Positions 32,147-46,280 of a DNA stretch of 64,000 nt are shown in pieces. The notes beneath the pieces are model-generated. The model made no database searches. It saw nothing but the letters and a program-made list of their open reading frames with translations, and was not told the DNA's origin. This DNA comes from Mesocentrotus franciscanus (Eukaryota > Echinodermata > Echinoidea > Camarodonta > Strongylocentrotidae), in assembly GCA_037976565.1 (NCBI GenBank), contig CP137675.1, positions 16,726,992-16,790,991 on the forward strand. Direction: 5' to 3'. The position numbers and the translations under genes were made by a program. Position 1 is the first letter of the stretch; the number at the start of each line of letters is the position of its first letter.

Positions 32147-33195
32147 ATGATTCAGGATTTCTTGGGGGCCCAAATTTGAAATCATGCGAGCCAAATATTG
32201 GTAGTTGGTTCTTAATCAGGTAATGTCAATGGTGACCAGCAGTGGCGTACTGAGCAAAAACGTTTTTTTTGGGGGCAGAAAAAAATCTGCATCACTACCA
32301 CTCTTGCATGCAGGCCCTGGCCCTGCTGAACGTTTTTCAAAGTCCCGGTGGGGGAGGCTAAAGTATTTACGATCGGGTGGAGCATAGCGTAAATTGCGTG
32401 GGGTTTAGGGGCACAGCCCTGGCGGGGTCAAGGGGTGGCACCCTGAAGCTCAGGTGGTATGGGCATTTAATTACGGTCAGATGAGCATATTTTGATACCT
32501 TATTCATGACACTGGCAGGTTACTAAGTAATTGGCGTGTGGTCCAGGGGGCTGAGCCCCACGAAACTCGGGATTTTAGGCATTAAATTACCGTCAGATGA
32601 GCATCCGGCATTCAGGGGCCCGCCTTTGGGCCCTAGGTGGAATCCAGGGGCAGAGATGAGCATATTTTGATACCTCATTATTTTGTGACACTGGCAGGTC
32701 ACTATTCTTTCTTTCTTTCTTTTTATTTCTCTTTAATATACTATTTTTCAAAGAGTGAGGGGTGGGGGAACTCGAGCCCCCGACCCCTCCGTTACGTGGG
32801 CTCTAACATGTAGGCCTCTAAATGAATAAGGTTAGCTTCTGTGGGTGTCATCATTGTCATGTACTGTAAATCAATAACCATTTTCAATACAATCAACCAT
32901 TTTCAAAAGGATCGGCCTAAATATTTTATGTGTGAAAACAAGTCATTGTCGTACGTGGTATAATATGTCGGGCTCGGTATTAAGTTTCAAAAGTAGACTT
33001 TATTGACCTGTAATATGATAACTATAATATGTTTACAAGTTGTGTTTTATACCCTTCTGAACCAGAGTGAAAAAGGTTGTTTACTATATCACTTTTATAA
33101 ATGTATACGTATACGTAAATTGCGTGGGGTCTCGGGGCAAAGCCCTGGCGGGGTCAGGGGCTGCGCCGGCTCAGGCGGCATGAGCATTTAATTAC
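32147..33195. mobile_element. hAT-family GC-rich block in A2
   Basis: Counterpart of the block at 22655; the starting G run is shorter. Confidence 0.5.
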
Positions 33196-33331
33196 GGTCA
33201 GAAGATCACAAGATGTAATAAACAAAATGAATAGTACGAATGATACACTTACATGCTCATGATAATTTTTGAATTTCTTTCTGCCTGCAAAATAGTTTTT
33301 TCTGCATTTTGTTTTGTTGATGTTATGATTT

Positions 33332-34268
33332 GTTATTCATATTATTTTAAAGGTAGAAGATATTTATTATATGCAATTGGGTTCCTTAATGTATGATCTC
33401 AACTCAGGCTTACTGCCACTGGCATTAGCCAAGATCTTCAAGAAAAACAATCAAATTCACAATTATGCCACAAGAGGTGCTTCTGCATTCCACTTACCCC
33501 ATGCAAGGACAAGGTTTACTCTCAACACTTTAGTTTGCACTGGACCAAGGTTTTGGAACACTCTTGACTCAAGCATTAGCCATTCTGTCAGTATATCTGT
33601 CTTCAAACGTAAACTGAAGTTGTACTTATTGAATGATTACTTAGTTGATTCTTAATCTATGCTGTCGTGATTTACATGTATAAATGTATTTGAACTTTAT
33701 CCATTCCTTAATTTACTACTGTATAGCAACTGCCGACTTACCTTTTCCCTTTTCTTTCCTTTTCTCGCCTATAGCTAGCTATATGCTTACAGTGAAAGTA
33801 TGTCTTTTTTTCTTCCCCCTCTCTCTCTCTCTCTCTCCCGCACCCCTCTCTCCATTTCTATATCCCACTTTATAATCACTCTTATCGCCTCCTTTTGTAC
33901 ATAGTCTCTTCTCCCCACCCTTTTTTATTACTCCGTTAAACCATATTTATAATCATATGGATATAGTTTATAGTTATCTATTTTAGTACTTTAGCGCCTT
34001 TGACGTACATTTCGTGTATTAATCTATTATATAACAGGGTGTTTTTTATGTTGATGGTGTCTAATGTTATTGTTTTGAGGGACCTGACCTCTACAAGCTT
34101 AGCTTTAATTAGGTCTCCTCGTCTTTTCTTCCCTTTTTTACTCACTTTAATGCATTACATGAACTTGATCCTTATAAGTGTTCCTTTTATATACTCTACA
34201 TGTTATAAATATGTTAAATTGTATTGCATTCATGTTGGAAGAAGACAAATAAACTTGAACTTGAACTT
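33332..34268 (+). mobile_element. LINE 3' fragment in A2
   Basis: Same truncated reverse-transcriptase tail and same (CTTGAA)n terminus as in A1. The (CT)n tract in the 3' UTR is shorter. Confidence 0.8.
33371..33655 (+). pseudogene. Reverse-transcriptase C-terminal remnant in A2
   Basis: Identical in amino-acid sequence to the A1 remnant, ending in FKRKLKLYLLNDYLVDS. Not functional without the catalytic domain. Confidence 0.85.
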
Positions 34269-34524
34269 ATTGTTTAATATCACAGGAATAAATAAATAAA
34301 TATATAAATACATTTGTAGAATGATAGTTGTACAATGATGATAGAAGAAGTGATAAAAATTGCAACTGATCTTCCCTTATTTTCCCCCTTTTCTTTTCTT
34401 GTTCCTTTTCTTTTCCTTTCTCTCCTGTTTCCCTTTCCGTCCTCTCTCTCTCTCTCTCTCTCTTTGCTGGGGGCCAATGGCCCCCCATCCACATCTTGTT
34501 GGCGGGAGAAATCGCAACTGATCT

Positions 34525-35160
34525 AATTTGTAAGATAATATAACATTGACTTGTTGTTGTACAATGCCATTTTTGGTACAGGGCTTCCTTAGGACCTACT
34601 GAACGATATTAGGGTAGGAGCCCCCGGCAAGAATATCATATAAGGGTGTGGGACAGGGGCGTCGCCTCGTAGTCCACAAATAATTTGTAAGATAATATAA
34701 CATTGAGTTGTTGTTGTACAACGCCATTTTTGGTACAGGGCTTCCTTAGGACCTGCTGAATGATGGTAGGGTAGGAGCCCCTGGCATAAATATTCATATA
34801 TGTGTGATTGGGGGCCCCATGGCGTTTTACTTCAAAAACTCAATGTTTTTACCTTACAAATTAGTTGTGGACTACGAGGCGACGCCCTGACCCACACCCT
34901 CATATGATATTCTTTCCGGGGGCTCCTACCCTAAGGCTAATATCGTTCAGTAGTTCCTAATGAAGCCATGTACCAAAAATGGCATTTGTACAACACCAAA
35001 TAAATGTTACATGTATATTACCTTCTAAATTATTTGGGGGCTACGAGGCGACGCCCCTGCCTCACACCCTTATATGATATTCTTGCCGGGGGCTCCTAGC
35101 CTAATATCGTTCAGAAGGTCCTAAGGGAGCCCTGTACCCAAAATGGTGCTTTTATCCGGG
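34525..35160. mobile_element. Four-module foldback in A2
   Basis: Same two-direct, two-inverted arrangement as in A1. This copy retains GGCGACGCCC where A1 reads GGCGGCCC. Confidence 0.8.
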
Positions 35161-35562
35161 AAGTAACGAATATTTCACTAAGCCACCGGACTATTAACCG
35201 AACATGTCCAAGGTTTTAAATACTTGAGGTCCCGTGATGTGTGAGTGTGACCAGTGACTGCCCCATTGTAATTGTAATTTGACTCTTAATAATAGCTCAA
35301 TTAGAGGTATAGCCTTAGGTACTAATTTTGGTTTTACGATGTCTAGCTATTCATTGGCCGTATTCACGAATCACTGCTTATTTTCATGTTTTAAAGGCAA
35401 TTTGTTCTACTTTTGTCAAGTGAGAAAATATTGTACATTATCAAATCAAGTTATTATTTGAGTGTCTCGATTAAGCGGATAAAAATTGTAACATTAATGT
35501 TTCCCTTTCTGTTTCAGAAGATCTAAAGGAATAGTTCCAGAAAATGTGTCGGCTGTCAGGAA

Positions 35563-35955
35563 ATGGCATCGAAATTCGATGAATCCCCAGATATATTCAA
35601 CCCAGCAATTGCAGCAATGGTAGAAGGCTACAGCAGAATAAAGACCAACACCCATCTTGTGTCTGCCAAGTATGTACTATTCAGGGGCAGCAAGGGCACT
35701 TCAAAAGGCAGGCATGTGAAGCATGTTCGCTTGAGTGGGAGCAAGCACATTGGTGTGCAACCGACTGCCACTGCAAGACGCAGAATCCAAATGGGAAGAG
35801 GAGGGTCAAGGCTTCATGCTGGGCTGCCATCAAAATCCTCTAACATTCCTGAGCACGGATATTCCCACCCCAATCATCCCAGTCTTCTGTTGTTTTCCTG
35901 TTCCACGCAGAAGAAGAGTGCCAGCACCGCACAATCTAAGCCATGCTGTCACTAA
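35563..35955 (+). pseudogene. SWIM-tail-like ORF in A2, frameshifted
   Basis: Identical to A1 through GLPSKSSNIPEHGYSHP. One fewer C in the following run changes the frame and ends the ORF at 130 codons, losing the HNLSHAVTNN ending. A compensating one-base loss a few codons later puts that ending in another frame. Confidence 0.45.
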
Positions 35956-36492
35956 CAACCAGTCACTTGGAAAACACATAGTACCAAATAAATAAGAGGC
36001 ATGATCAGCCTATAAAACTCAGATGATTCCTGTATATCCTAAACGTTTGTAACTATGATAGCAGCATTGGCCAAATCAGTGTATTTTTTCTGAACCAAGA
36101 GACTACCGGTAGCTTGTAGCAACAGCATGAATAATATTGTAGGATCCTCCCAGAGAGTTGAGATTTTTGTGGGGTAATGTGCAAGTTGGAAAAATACCCC
36201 ATTATAATGATACATTGGAAATACTCTCATCGGCGTGTTTAATAAGGCCGACTTTCTAAAAACTTCATGCACTGGAAGTGTAAACCAGAGTGTACAATAA
36301 ACTACAATAGACATACTTGAAGCGGTATGCCAATAATCAGATTCAACTTCAGGACATTATAGTAAAGCGTATTCTTTTCAGATAGAACAGTTTGTGCACA
36401 CCTTGGGAATTATTATACATGTTGTAAAACAGGAATTATATATACTCTAAGATCACAGAGAATAATGTGCTGACTGCTGACACTGTTTTTGT

Positions 36493-36660
36493 TGTGTGTG
36501 TGTGTATTGGGTTTTACAGACGTGTATCAATCAGATATGATTGGGGGCCGACCTTTAAACGTCACCATCCGAAAGACATGACTCAGTTTCGAACCTGCGT
36601 CCTCGGCTGAATCAGTTTGTAACTTCCATTGTTAGCTGGATTACAGGCGCACGCCACAAC
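36493..36660 (-). mobile_element. tRNA-related SINE, reverse orientation, in A2
   Basis: Counterpart of the A1 SINE. It reads GGGTTTTACAG where A1 has GGGTCTTTACAG. Confidence 0.5.
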
Positions 36661-36824
36661 GTCTAGTTTTTGTTTTTGTTGATTTCAGATCTGATGTTTG
36701 TTTAGATATTTTGGTACCAGTTATCCGGTGAGGAAATTGGAACATATTATGAGACTTGATTATGATTGGTTTGTCTGATATTTCTGCTTCTATTGAAAGT
36801 AAGTTATTTTTGGAGTGGACTTGG

Positions 36825-37530
36825 CCTTTAACCCTATTTTAACCGGGCTATTTCAGACCAGCTTTTTACCGTCAATTGGGGTCAATTTGACCCCCTAAGA
36901 TCTCGGCCGTTTCACAGCCGATCGCCGCGAAAATTTGCATGCATTTCAAGTCAAGTGAAGTGTATAGAATACTATGGTAATTTCAATTGTTTGAAAAATT
37001 TACTCATTTGCATATTTATGGTAATTTATGCAAATAAGGTCATGAAATTCACATTTTTACCCATAAATCATATATTCTTCATATTTAAGCATTCTTTTTC
37101 ACTACATATATTCGTTAGACCATTTGGAATAATAATACGATAACAAAATTGGAAGAGCCAGGTTATTCCTTATGTTATCTGATCTCTTGTTTTTGTTGTT
37201 TTATTTAATTTCTAACTACAATTCAACTATTTTGACCCCAAAACAAACACCTAAACTTTAAACAAGACCAAATAACCAATGTTCTATCTCTTTAGGAAAA
37301 ATGATATTTCTATATGTTTTGTACACAAATCACAAAAATGAGCGATTTTTGGGCTGACATGCAAAGACAAAGGTCACGTGACTTTGTAACTTTACGTCCG
37401 ATTTTCAAAAAAATTGTTTTAAAAGATGCGTAAGACTCGAAAGAAAAAAGTCATGAAAGGAAAACTTTAGATCTGCTGCGGTTCCGAGTATTCGCTAAAT
37501 TACTACGGGGGGGTAAAATAGGGTTAAAGG
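36825..37530. mobile_element. 0.7-kb TIR element in A2
   Basis: Same termini as in A1, with a shorter C run in GGGGTCAATTTGACCCC and a shorter G run before the right TIR. Confidence 0.65.
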
Positions 37531-38857
37531 GTAACCATGACAATTATTACAGATAAATCTCATTATAGCAAGCTCAGTTATAATTATATTCTTGCCATAG
37601 GGATGACGATGTTTATGCTTGTTGATACATAGGCATATACTCTTGATGATGTGTTTAAAAGCTCATTTTTATTGAAGTCCCGCTTATAACAAGATGAAGT
37701 TTGTGCTTTCATCAACATCGCACTAAGGAGGTTGAATTATATTCTTGATATCATTATTATTTCATTTGGGATTTGGTTTTCATAGTCAGTTCTAGTCAAA
37801 GGTGAAAGGTATACCGGTAAGCATTGACAGAGTAGGTTTTGAAATATTTATTTGACAAGACCTTTTTCAAAAGAGGAACTTTTTATTGGGACACTATGTC
37901 TGTATCTTTAATTATTTTTAAATGTTATTCTTTATTTTTAATAAAATCAACAAAAATAAAGTCAAACTAATTCAAGTTACGATTTGGAAATGTGTTATTC
38001 AATGTATTTGCAAATGCATTTAGATAATACCATTAAGACCGGATTTTTTTAATACCAGTATACATGTAAATTAATATTTTTAAAAAAATTTTTAATATTG
38101 GTGTGTTCTATCTCTTCTGAAGATTAAAACAGGTTAAAGTTATGCAGAATTTGTGAAGTTTTATTTCAAGAAATATTTGTTTACTTATTTATTTTTAGAC
38201 AAAACAAAGCTTTTCGATTTGCACTCATCAGAGTATTAGTGTTTCTTTGTTTGAAGCTATTCTTTGAATTTGTTGTACATTTACTTGTACTTACCATCGT
38301 TTTATTTATGTATTTATTTCAGATTCCTAGCATGGAATCACCTAGCATGGAATCACCTCGTGTTTTAGACATAGTGAGAGAAAAAAACGATGGAATTTTA
38401 AGTCATAACTGAAAATTGGTGATTGAGTGTACTAGCTAAAACTCTGAAAGAAAATCTTCTTTACAGAAATGATAAAAATTCTTAAGGAATTTAAATAATT
38501 AAATGAGAAAAAGACATTTGTAAAAATTATGAAATTAGATGACGAAAGTGTCATCGATCGCGTTGTTACGTTGTTTGAAATATCATTGATGGTGAGAGAA
38601 GAGTGTTGAAGAATAACATTTAAGCTGATTGGAATTTTTGTGGATTTTCTGCTTCTGTTGATAATAAATTGTCTAGGATTGTGAGCCAAGATTTGGGTTC
38701 GCACAAAATAAAAAAGAACACCACTGTTAATGTACAATTGTTTCTCTTCATAGCACTTTATTGCATTGATTTACAGTTTACACTCGAGATGATGGGCAGC
38801 CAATTGGGTGGGGATGACCGTGATTGTGTTATACCACATAGTGATGATGACAGCAGT

Positions 38858-38959
38858 GGTAGTGTTAGTGAAAGATTGATAATAGTGGTGATGGTGGTGA
38901 TAGTGATGATTGTCATGGTGGTGGAGATATGATGATGGTGCTGACATTGATGGATAGTG
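38858..38959. repeat. GAT/GTG microsatellite in A2
   Basis: Same interrupted repeat as in A1. Confidence 0.75.
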
Positions 38960-39295
38960 ATAATGATGTGAACATCGTACAAACAAAAACAAATGGGTTT
39001 AAACAAGATCGACCAACCAAAACATTCATATTTTACAGCTTATTTGGACTGAGCAGTCTAGTACCAGGAGGTGGGGTGGGAGTATGTCAGAGCTATTCCC
39101 CTCTATTCAAATAATGCACATCCTTTGTGTTTCAAAAGGCCTTTTATATAATCATTTAAATCAATTAAGATAAGCTTGATTATGAGTTTTCTCCAGGATT
39201 CTGGCTAAAAAGAAGGTAATAAACATATACATTTAATCTATCAAAAGTCTATATAATATAGTTTTTTTTAAACCAATAAACTAGATACAATGTTT

Positions 39296-39400
39296 CAGTG
39301 GCGGATCCAGGGGGGGGGGCGCATTTTCAAAATCTAGATGCCCCCTATTTTTCAAATTTGCCGCCTGTACCCCCATTTTTAAATCCTGGATCCGCCGCTG
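39296..39400. mobile_element. Tiny hAT-type MITE in A2
   Basis: Same element as in A1, with shorter C runs. It reads AATCCTGGATCC at the right end where A1 has AATCCCGGATCC. Confidence 0.7.
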
Positions 39401-39763
39401 ATGTATAACCATATTTACAGCATAATTATAGACAAATATATATTGCAAGTTAAAATAAATCATACATTGATTTTATGGAAGCCTTTTCCACTTATACCGG
39501 TAGTTATACTAGCTGTGACGTATTATTTTTCAAATTACATCTAGTTCAGCTCTAACAATAATTGTCAAGCAGACTAAATAGGCCTAAAGTAAAGGAAATC
39601 AAAACTATAGGTTTTTATCTACATTATTTTACTAATTTCACTAAGAGCTTTTGATATATAGATCACTAAAATCGGACATCTGAGTACTAGTAGCCAACAA
39701 CAAAACTGAAAATAACATTTGCAACAACGTCGTCTGCTATCAAGGGGCGACCACATTTACACA

Positions 39764-39786
39764 GTCACGTGATAGCGTCACGTGAC
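39764..39786. promoter_or_regulatory. Paired GTCACGTGA motifs in A2
   Basis: Unchanged from A1, including the 13-base spacing. Confidence 0.35.
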
Positions 39787-39987
39787 ACCAACAAAAAGCA
39801 CATAGTGCTAGTGCACTCCTTCAAGAGTGAGAGAGGCAGATCTTTAAAATATAGATATCTCTATGGAGAGAGCTAGAGGGAATCCGCGTACGGTTTCGAG
39901 CGTGGTCTCTGACCAAGTCGCTCAGCGGAATAAAATTAGCCGTTGTGACGCGTTAGTGGTACGGAAAAAATAAACGCCCCGGCCGGC

Positions 39988-40997
39988 GGGCCCAATTTGC
40001 GATTCCCAAACCATTCAGCTATGGGAAACATTTTGAGCAACGTGATTGGTTAAAAAATTTATAAAGACACGCCCACATCGACGCGAGCCATCTCATCATG
40101 GCGGTGCGAATGTGTCTGGGGCCAAGTCCGAGTGAACCATCAAATCTTCAAAATGACTAGTCTAGATGTCTTTGTATAAATGAGAGCTTGAGTCTGAGGG
40201 AAAAAAGTCGGAAGCTGGACTTACTAGGCTTTACTCAACACTATAAGACATGATATATTTTGTCAAAGTGTCAAATTAGAACTAATTAGGGTCTCTCCTT
40301 GATCTGTTCATTCTAGTCTGCAAGCACAGACTCTAATTTGACACTTTGAAAACAAAATATATCATGTTTGAGGGAAGACTAGTCCAGCTACTCGTCTGTG
40401 TCAAAATGGACCTACCATGGTCAAAATATATATACAATACATGGTCTATTGTAGTCTCATGATTCAGAATCTGTATTATGCACTATGGGACGGACATGGG
40501 TATGGGTGCCTGCAAACTATGTGCACCCCTCCTCCCTCTTGTTTTCGTACTTTCCCTCTCTCTTTCTCTCAACTTGCATGTGCTCCTTTAAATTCCCTCT
40601 TCCTTCTCATTCCCGTCACTTTTTTCTCGCCTCGAGTCTCACTGACCCATCTCTCTCTATGCGTTACTGATACACACCTTCAGTAGCAGAATTCTAAGGC
40701 ATGTGAGTAGTTTGCAGGCACATACCTGTGCAAAATACAGAGTCTGAATCGTGAGACTACAGTAGGCCATTTCATGTAGATAGACTTCCCTCAGACATGA
40801 TATCTTTCGTAAAGTGTCAAATTAGAGTCTGTGCTTGCAGACTAACATTGTGAGTGTTTGTGTGTCTGTGTCAGCTGTGAGCGAGCCCGAGCGTGCAGTA
40901 AATGACGTAATATTTATATCTTCTCTCGACCAATCACGTTGCTCATAAAGTCTCCCATAGCTGAATGGTTTGGGAATCGCAAATTCGCGGCCCGGCC
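39988..40997. mobile_element. FB2: second foldback spacer
   Basis: Near-identical to FB1, with all three nested stems, the alternative hairpin partner and the C/T-rich apex. It joins A2 to A3 through the same G/C-only linkers, though the right linker and the first bases of A3 are slightly shortened. Confidence 0.85.
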
Positions 40998-41618
40998 CGT
41001 TTATTTTTCCGTACCACTAACGCGTCACATTTGCCCGTTTAATTGGAATCGGGCGTCTTGAATGGAGACCATCAACTCGATCATTCGCGACACGCGCTGT
41101 GGATGTGAAGATCGCACTCTGCTAACTTTGTACGAGTAGAGCCTACAGTAGAGCCTACAGTCTACAGTAGAGCCTATATTATGATGGATGTTAGTCGAAC
41201 TTGAGGAGGAACCAGATAACTTAGGGGGCGAGGCAAGGCCTATTGCTAAATGACCTAACCTTAGAAGGACGATTGGAGCATCCAGCTATTCGGGTAAATT
41301 AATAATATTATTATTATACATATATGATTATGAACAACAGTTAGTTAGCTAGCCTAGATGATCGAGTTACTGTCATACTGAGTTAGATCAATATTGACAG
41401 TGCACAGTGACAGTGAGCAGTGTGTGACTGACCATGGACTGACTGAGTTAAACTAGATCTAGGCCTAGATCTATATAGAGTATAACTATAAGTTGTTGTT
41501 AAACCGTAGCCCCAGCAATCAAGTACAACTATACTCTACAATTAAAGAGGACTGTACTCAATGGAAGAAGAAGAACAGTTTAATAGACTTTACTAACAAA
41601 CAAGCAAGGAATGATTCA

Positions 41619-42665
41619 GGATTTCTTGGGGGGCCCAAATTTGAAATCATGCGAGCCAAATATTGGTAGTTGGTTCTTAATCAGGTAATGTCAATGGTGA
41701 CCAGCAGTGGCGTACTGAGCAAAAACGTTTTTTTTGGGGGGCAGAAAAAAATCTGCATCACTACCACTCTTGCATGCAGGCCCTGGCCCTGCTGAAGCGT
41801 TTTCAAAGTCCCGGTGGGGAGGCTAAAGTATTTACGATCGGGTGGAGCATAGCGTAAATTGCGTGGGGTTTAGGGGCACAGCCGGGGTCAAGGGGTGGCA
41901 CCCTGAAGCTCAGGTGGTATGGGCATTTAATTACGGTCAGATGAGCATATTTTGATACCTTATTCATGACACTGGCAGGTTACTAAGTAATTGGCGTGTG
42001 GTCCAGGGGGCTGAGCCCCACGAAACTCGGGATTTTAGGCATTAAATTACCGTCAGATGAGCATCCGGCATTCAGGGGCCCGCCTTTGGGCCCTAGGTGG
42101 AATCCAGGGGCAGAGATGAGCATATTTTGATACCTCATTATTTTGTGACACTGGCAGGTCACTATTCTTTCTTTCTTTCTTTTTATTTCTCTTTAATATA
42201 CTATTTTTCAAAGAGTGAGGGGTGGGGAACTCGAGCCCCCGACCCCCTCCGTTACGTGGGCTCTAACATGTAGGCCTCTAAATGAATAAGGTTAGCTTCT
42301 GTGGGTGTCATCATTGTCATGTACTGTAAATCAATAACCATTTTCAATACAATCAACCATTTTCAAAAGGATCGGCCTAAATATTTTATGTGTGAAAACA
42401 AGTCATTGTCGTACGTGGTATAATATGTCGGGCTCGGTATTAAGTTTCAAAAAGTAGACTTTATTGACCTGTAATATGATAACTATAATATGTTTACAAG
42501 TTGTGTTTTATACCCTTCTGAACCAGAGTGAAAAAGGTTGTTTACTATATCACTTTTATAAATGTATACGTATACGTAAATTGCGTGGGGTCTCGGGGCA
42601 AAGCCCTGGCGGGGGTCAAGGGGCTGCCGGAAGCTCAGGCGGCATGAGCATTTAATTACGGTCAG
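41619..42665. mobile_element. hAT-family GC-rich block in A3
   Basis: Counterpart of the A1 block. A few G/C-rich bases are lost near 41880. Confidence 0.5.
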
Positions 42666-42795
42666 AAGATCACAAGATGTAATAAACAAAATGAATAGTA
42701 CGAATGATACACTTACATGCTCATGATAATTTTTGAATTTCTTTCTGCCTGCAAAATAGTTTTTTCTGCATTTTGTTTTGTTGATGTTATGATTT

Positions 42796-43730
42796 GTTAT
42801 TCATATTATTTTAAAGGTAGAAGATATTTATTATATGCAATTGGGTTCCTTAATGTATGATCTCAACTCAGGCTTACTGCCACTGGCATTAGCCAAGATC
42901 TTCAAGAAAAACAATCAAATTCACAATTATGCCACAAGAGGTGCTTCTGCATTCCACTTACCCCATGCAAGGACAAGGTTTACTCTCAACACTTTAGTTT
43001 GCACTGGACCAAGGTTTTGGAACACTCTTGACTCAAGCATTAGCCATTCTGTCAGTATATCTGTCTTCAAACGTAAACTGAAGTTGTACTTATTGAATGA
43101 TTACTTAGTTGATTCTTAATCTATGCTGTCGTGATTTACATGTATAAATGTATTTGAACTTTATCCATTCCTTAATTTACTACTGTATAGCAACTGCCGA
43201 CTTACCTTTTCCCTTTTCTTTCCTTTTCTCGCCTATAGCTAGCTATATGCTTACAGTGAAAGTATGTCTTTTTCTTCCCCCTCTCTCTCTCTCTCTCTCT
43301 CCGCACCCCTCTCTCCATTTCTATATCCCACTTTATAATCACTCTTATCGCCTCCTTTTGTACATAGTCTCTTCTCCCCACCCTTTTTTATTACTCCGTT
43401 AAACCATATTTATAATCATATGGATATAGTTTATAGTTATCTATTTTAGTACTTTAGCGCCTTTGACGTACATTTCGTGTATTAATCTATTATATAACAG
43501 GGTGTTTTTGATGTTGATGGTGTCTAATGTTATTGTTTTGAGGACCTGACCTCTACAAGCTTAGCTTTAATTAGGTCTCCTCGTCTTTTCTTCCCTTTTT
43601 TACTCACTTTAATGCATTACATGAACTTGATCCTTATAAGTGTTCCTTTTATATACTCTACATGTTATAAATATGTTAAATTGTATTGCATTCATGTTGG
43701 AAGAAGACAAATAAACTTGAACTTGAACTT
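42796..43730 (+). mobile_element. LINE 3' fragment in A3
   Basis: Same truncation and tail as in A1 and A2. Confidence 0.8.
42835..43119 (+). pseudogene. Reverse-transcriptase C-terminal remnant in A3
   Basis: Same 94-codon remnant as in the other A units, unchanged in amino-acid sequence. Confidence 0.85.
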
Positions 43731-43980
43731 ATTGTTTAATATCACAGGAATAAATAAATAAATATATAAATACATTTGTAGAATGATAGTTGTACAATGA
43801 TGATAGAAGAAGTGATAAAAATTGCAACTGATCTTCCCTTATTTTCCCCCTTTTCTTTTCTTGTTCCTTTTCTTTTCCTTTCTCTCCTGTTTCCTTTCCG
43901 TCCTCTCTCTCTCTTGCTGGGGCCAATGGCCTTTCGGCCCCCATCCACATCTTGTTGGCGGGAGAAATCGCAACTGATCT

Positions 43981-44615
43981 AATTTGTAAGATAATATAAC
44001 ATTGACTTGTTGTTGTACAATGCCATTTTGGTACAGGGCTTCCTTAGGACCTACTGAACGATATTAGGGTAGGAGCCCCGGCAAGAATATCATATAAGGG
44101 TGTGGGACAGGGCGCCCTCGTAGTCCACAAATAATTTGTAAGATAATATAACATTGAGTTGTTGTTGTACAACGCCATTTTTGGTACAGGGCTTCCTTAG
44201 GACCTGCTGAATGATGGTAGGGTAGGAGCCCCTGGCATAAATATTCATATATGTGTGATTGGGGGCCCCATGGCGTTTTTACTTCAAAAACTCAATGTTT
44301 TTTTACCTTACAAATTAGTTGTGGACTACGAGGCGACGCCCCTGACCCACACCCTCATATGATATTCTTTCCGGGGGCTCCTACCCTAAGGCTAATATCG
44401 TTCAGTAGTTCCTAATGAAGCCATGTACCAAAAATGGCATTTGTACAACACCAAATAAATGTTACATGTATATTACCTTCTAAATTATTTGGGGGCTACG
44501 AGGCGACGCCCCTGCCTCACACCCTTATATGATATTCTTGCCGGGGGCTCCTAGCCTAATATCGTTCAGAAGGTCCTAAGGGAGCCCTGTACCCAAAATG
44601 GTGCTTTTATCCGGG
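43981..44615. mobile_element. Four-module foldback in A3
   Basis: Same arrangement as A1. One GGCGTCGCCTCGTAG box is reduced to GGCGCCCTCGTAG. Confidence 0.8.
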
Positions 44616-45018
44616 AAGTAACGAATATTTCACTAAGCCACCGGACTATTAACCGAACATGTCCAAGGTTTTAAATACTTGAGGTCCCCGTGATGTGTGA
44701 GTGTGACCAGTGACTGCCCCATTGTAATTGTAATTTGACTCTTAATAATAGCTCAATTAGAGGTATAGCCTTAGGTACTAATTTTGGTTTTACGATGTCT
44801 AGCTATTCATTGGCCGTATTCACGAATCACTGCTTATTTTCATGTTTTAAAGGCAATTTGTTCTACTTTTGTCAAGTGAGAAAATATTGTACATTATCAA
44901 ATCAAGTTATTATTTGAGTGTCTCGATTAAGCGGATAAAAATTGTAACATTAATGTTTCCCTTTCTGTTTCAGAAGATCTAAAGGAATAGTTCCAGAAAA
45001 TGTGTCGGCTGTCAGGAA

Positions 45019-45396
45019 ATGGCATCGAAATTCGATGAATCCCCAGATATATTCAACCCAGCAATTGCAGCAATGGTAGAAGGCTACAGCAGAATAAAGA
45101 CCAACACCCATCTTGTGTCTGCCAAGTATGTACTATTCAGGGGCAGCAAGGGCACTTCAAAAGGCAGGCATGTGAAGCATGTTCGCTTGAGTGGGAGCAA
45201 GCACATTGGTGTGCAACCGACTGCCACTGCAAGACGCAGAATCCAAATGGGAAGAGGAGGGTCAAGGCTTCATGCTGGGCTGCCATCAAAATCCTCTAAC
45301 ATTCCTGAGCACGGATATTCCCACCCCCAATCATCCCAGTCTTCTGTTGTTTTCCTGTTCCACGCAGAAGAAGAGTGCCAGCACCGCACAATCTAA
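45019..45396 (+). pseudogene. SWIM-tail-like ORF in A3, frameshifted
   Basis: Keeps the C run of A1 but lacks one C in the following TTTTCCCTG run. The frame leaves the A1 version after SQSSVVF and stops at 125 codons. Confidence 0.45.
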
Positions 45397-45949
45397 GCCA
45401 TGCTGTCACTAACAACCAGTCACTTGAAAAACACAAAGTACCAAATAAATAAGAGGCATGATCAGCCTATAAAACTCAGATGATTCCTGTATATCCTAAA
45501 CGTTTGTAACTATGATAGCAGCATTGGCCAAATCAGTGTATTTTTTCTGAACCAAGAGACTACCGGTAGCTTGTAGCAACAGCATGAATAATATTGTAGG
45601 ATCCTCCCAGAGAGTTGAGATTTTTGTGGGGTAATGTGCAAGTTGGAAAAATACCCCATTATAATGATACATTGGAAATACTCTCATCGGCGTGTTTAAT
45701 AAGGCCGACTTTCTAAAAACTTCATGCACTGGAAGTGTAAACCAGAGTGTACAATAAACTACAATAGACATACTTGAAGCGGTATGCCAATAATCAGATT
45801 CAACTTCAGGACATTATAGTAAAGCGTATTCTTTTCAGATAGAACAGTTTGTGCACACCTTGGGAATTATTATACATGTTGTAAAACAGGAATTATATAT
45901 ACTCTAAGATCACAGAGAATAATGTGCTGACTGCTGACACTGTTTTTGT

Positions 45950-46117
45950 TGTGTGTGTGTGTATTGGGTTTTACAGACGTGTATCAATCAGATATGATTG
46001 GGGCCGACCTTTAAACGTCACCATCCGAAAGACATGACTCAGTTTCGAACCTGCGTCCTCGGCTGAATCAGTTTGTAACTTCCATTGTTAGCTGGATTAC
46101 AGGCGCACGCCACAACG
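45950..46117 (-). mobile_element. tRNA-related SINE, reverse orientation, in A3
   Basis: Counterpart of the A1 SINE. It shares GGGTTTTACAG with A2. Confidence 0.5.
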
Positions 46118-46280
46118 TCTAGTTTTTGTTTTTGTTGATTTCAGATCTGATGTTTGTTTAGATATTTTGGTACCAGTTATCCGGTGAGGAAATTGGAACA
46201 TATTATGAGACTTGATTATGATTGGTTTGTCTGATATTTCTGCTTCTATTGAAAGTAAGTTATTTTTGGAGTGGACTTGG

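Larger units (their letters stand above)
31532..39977. mobile_element. A2: second TIR-bounded composite unit
   Basis: Direct repeat of A1 (8446 bp), with the same termini and the same internal order. Differences are scattered substitutions (for example G at 38796 where A1 has T at 29322) and indels in G/C or A/T runs. Confidence 0.85.
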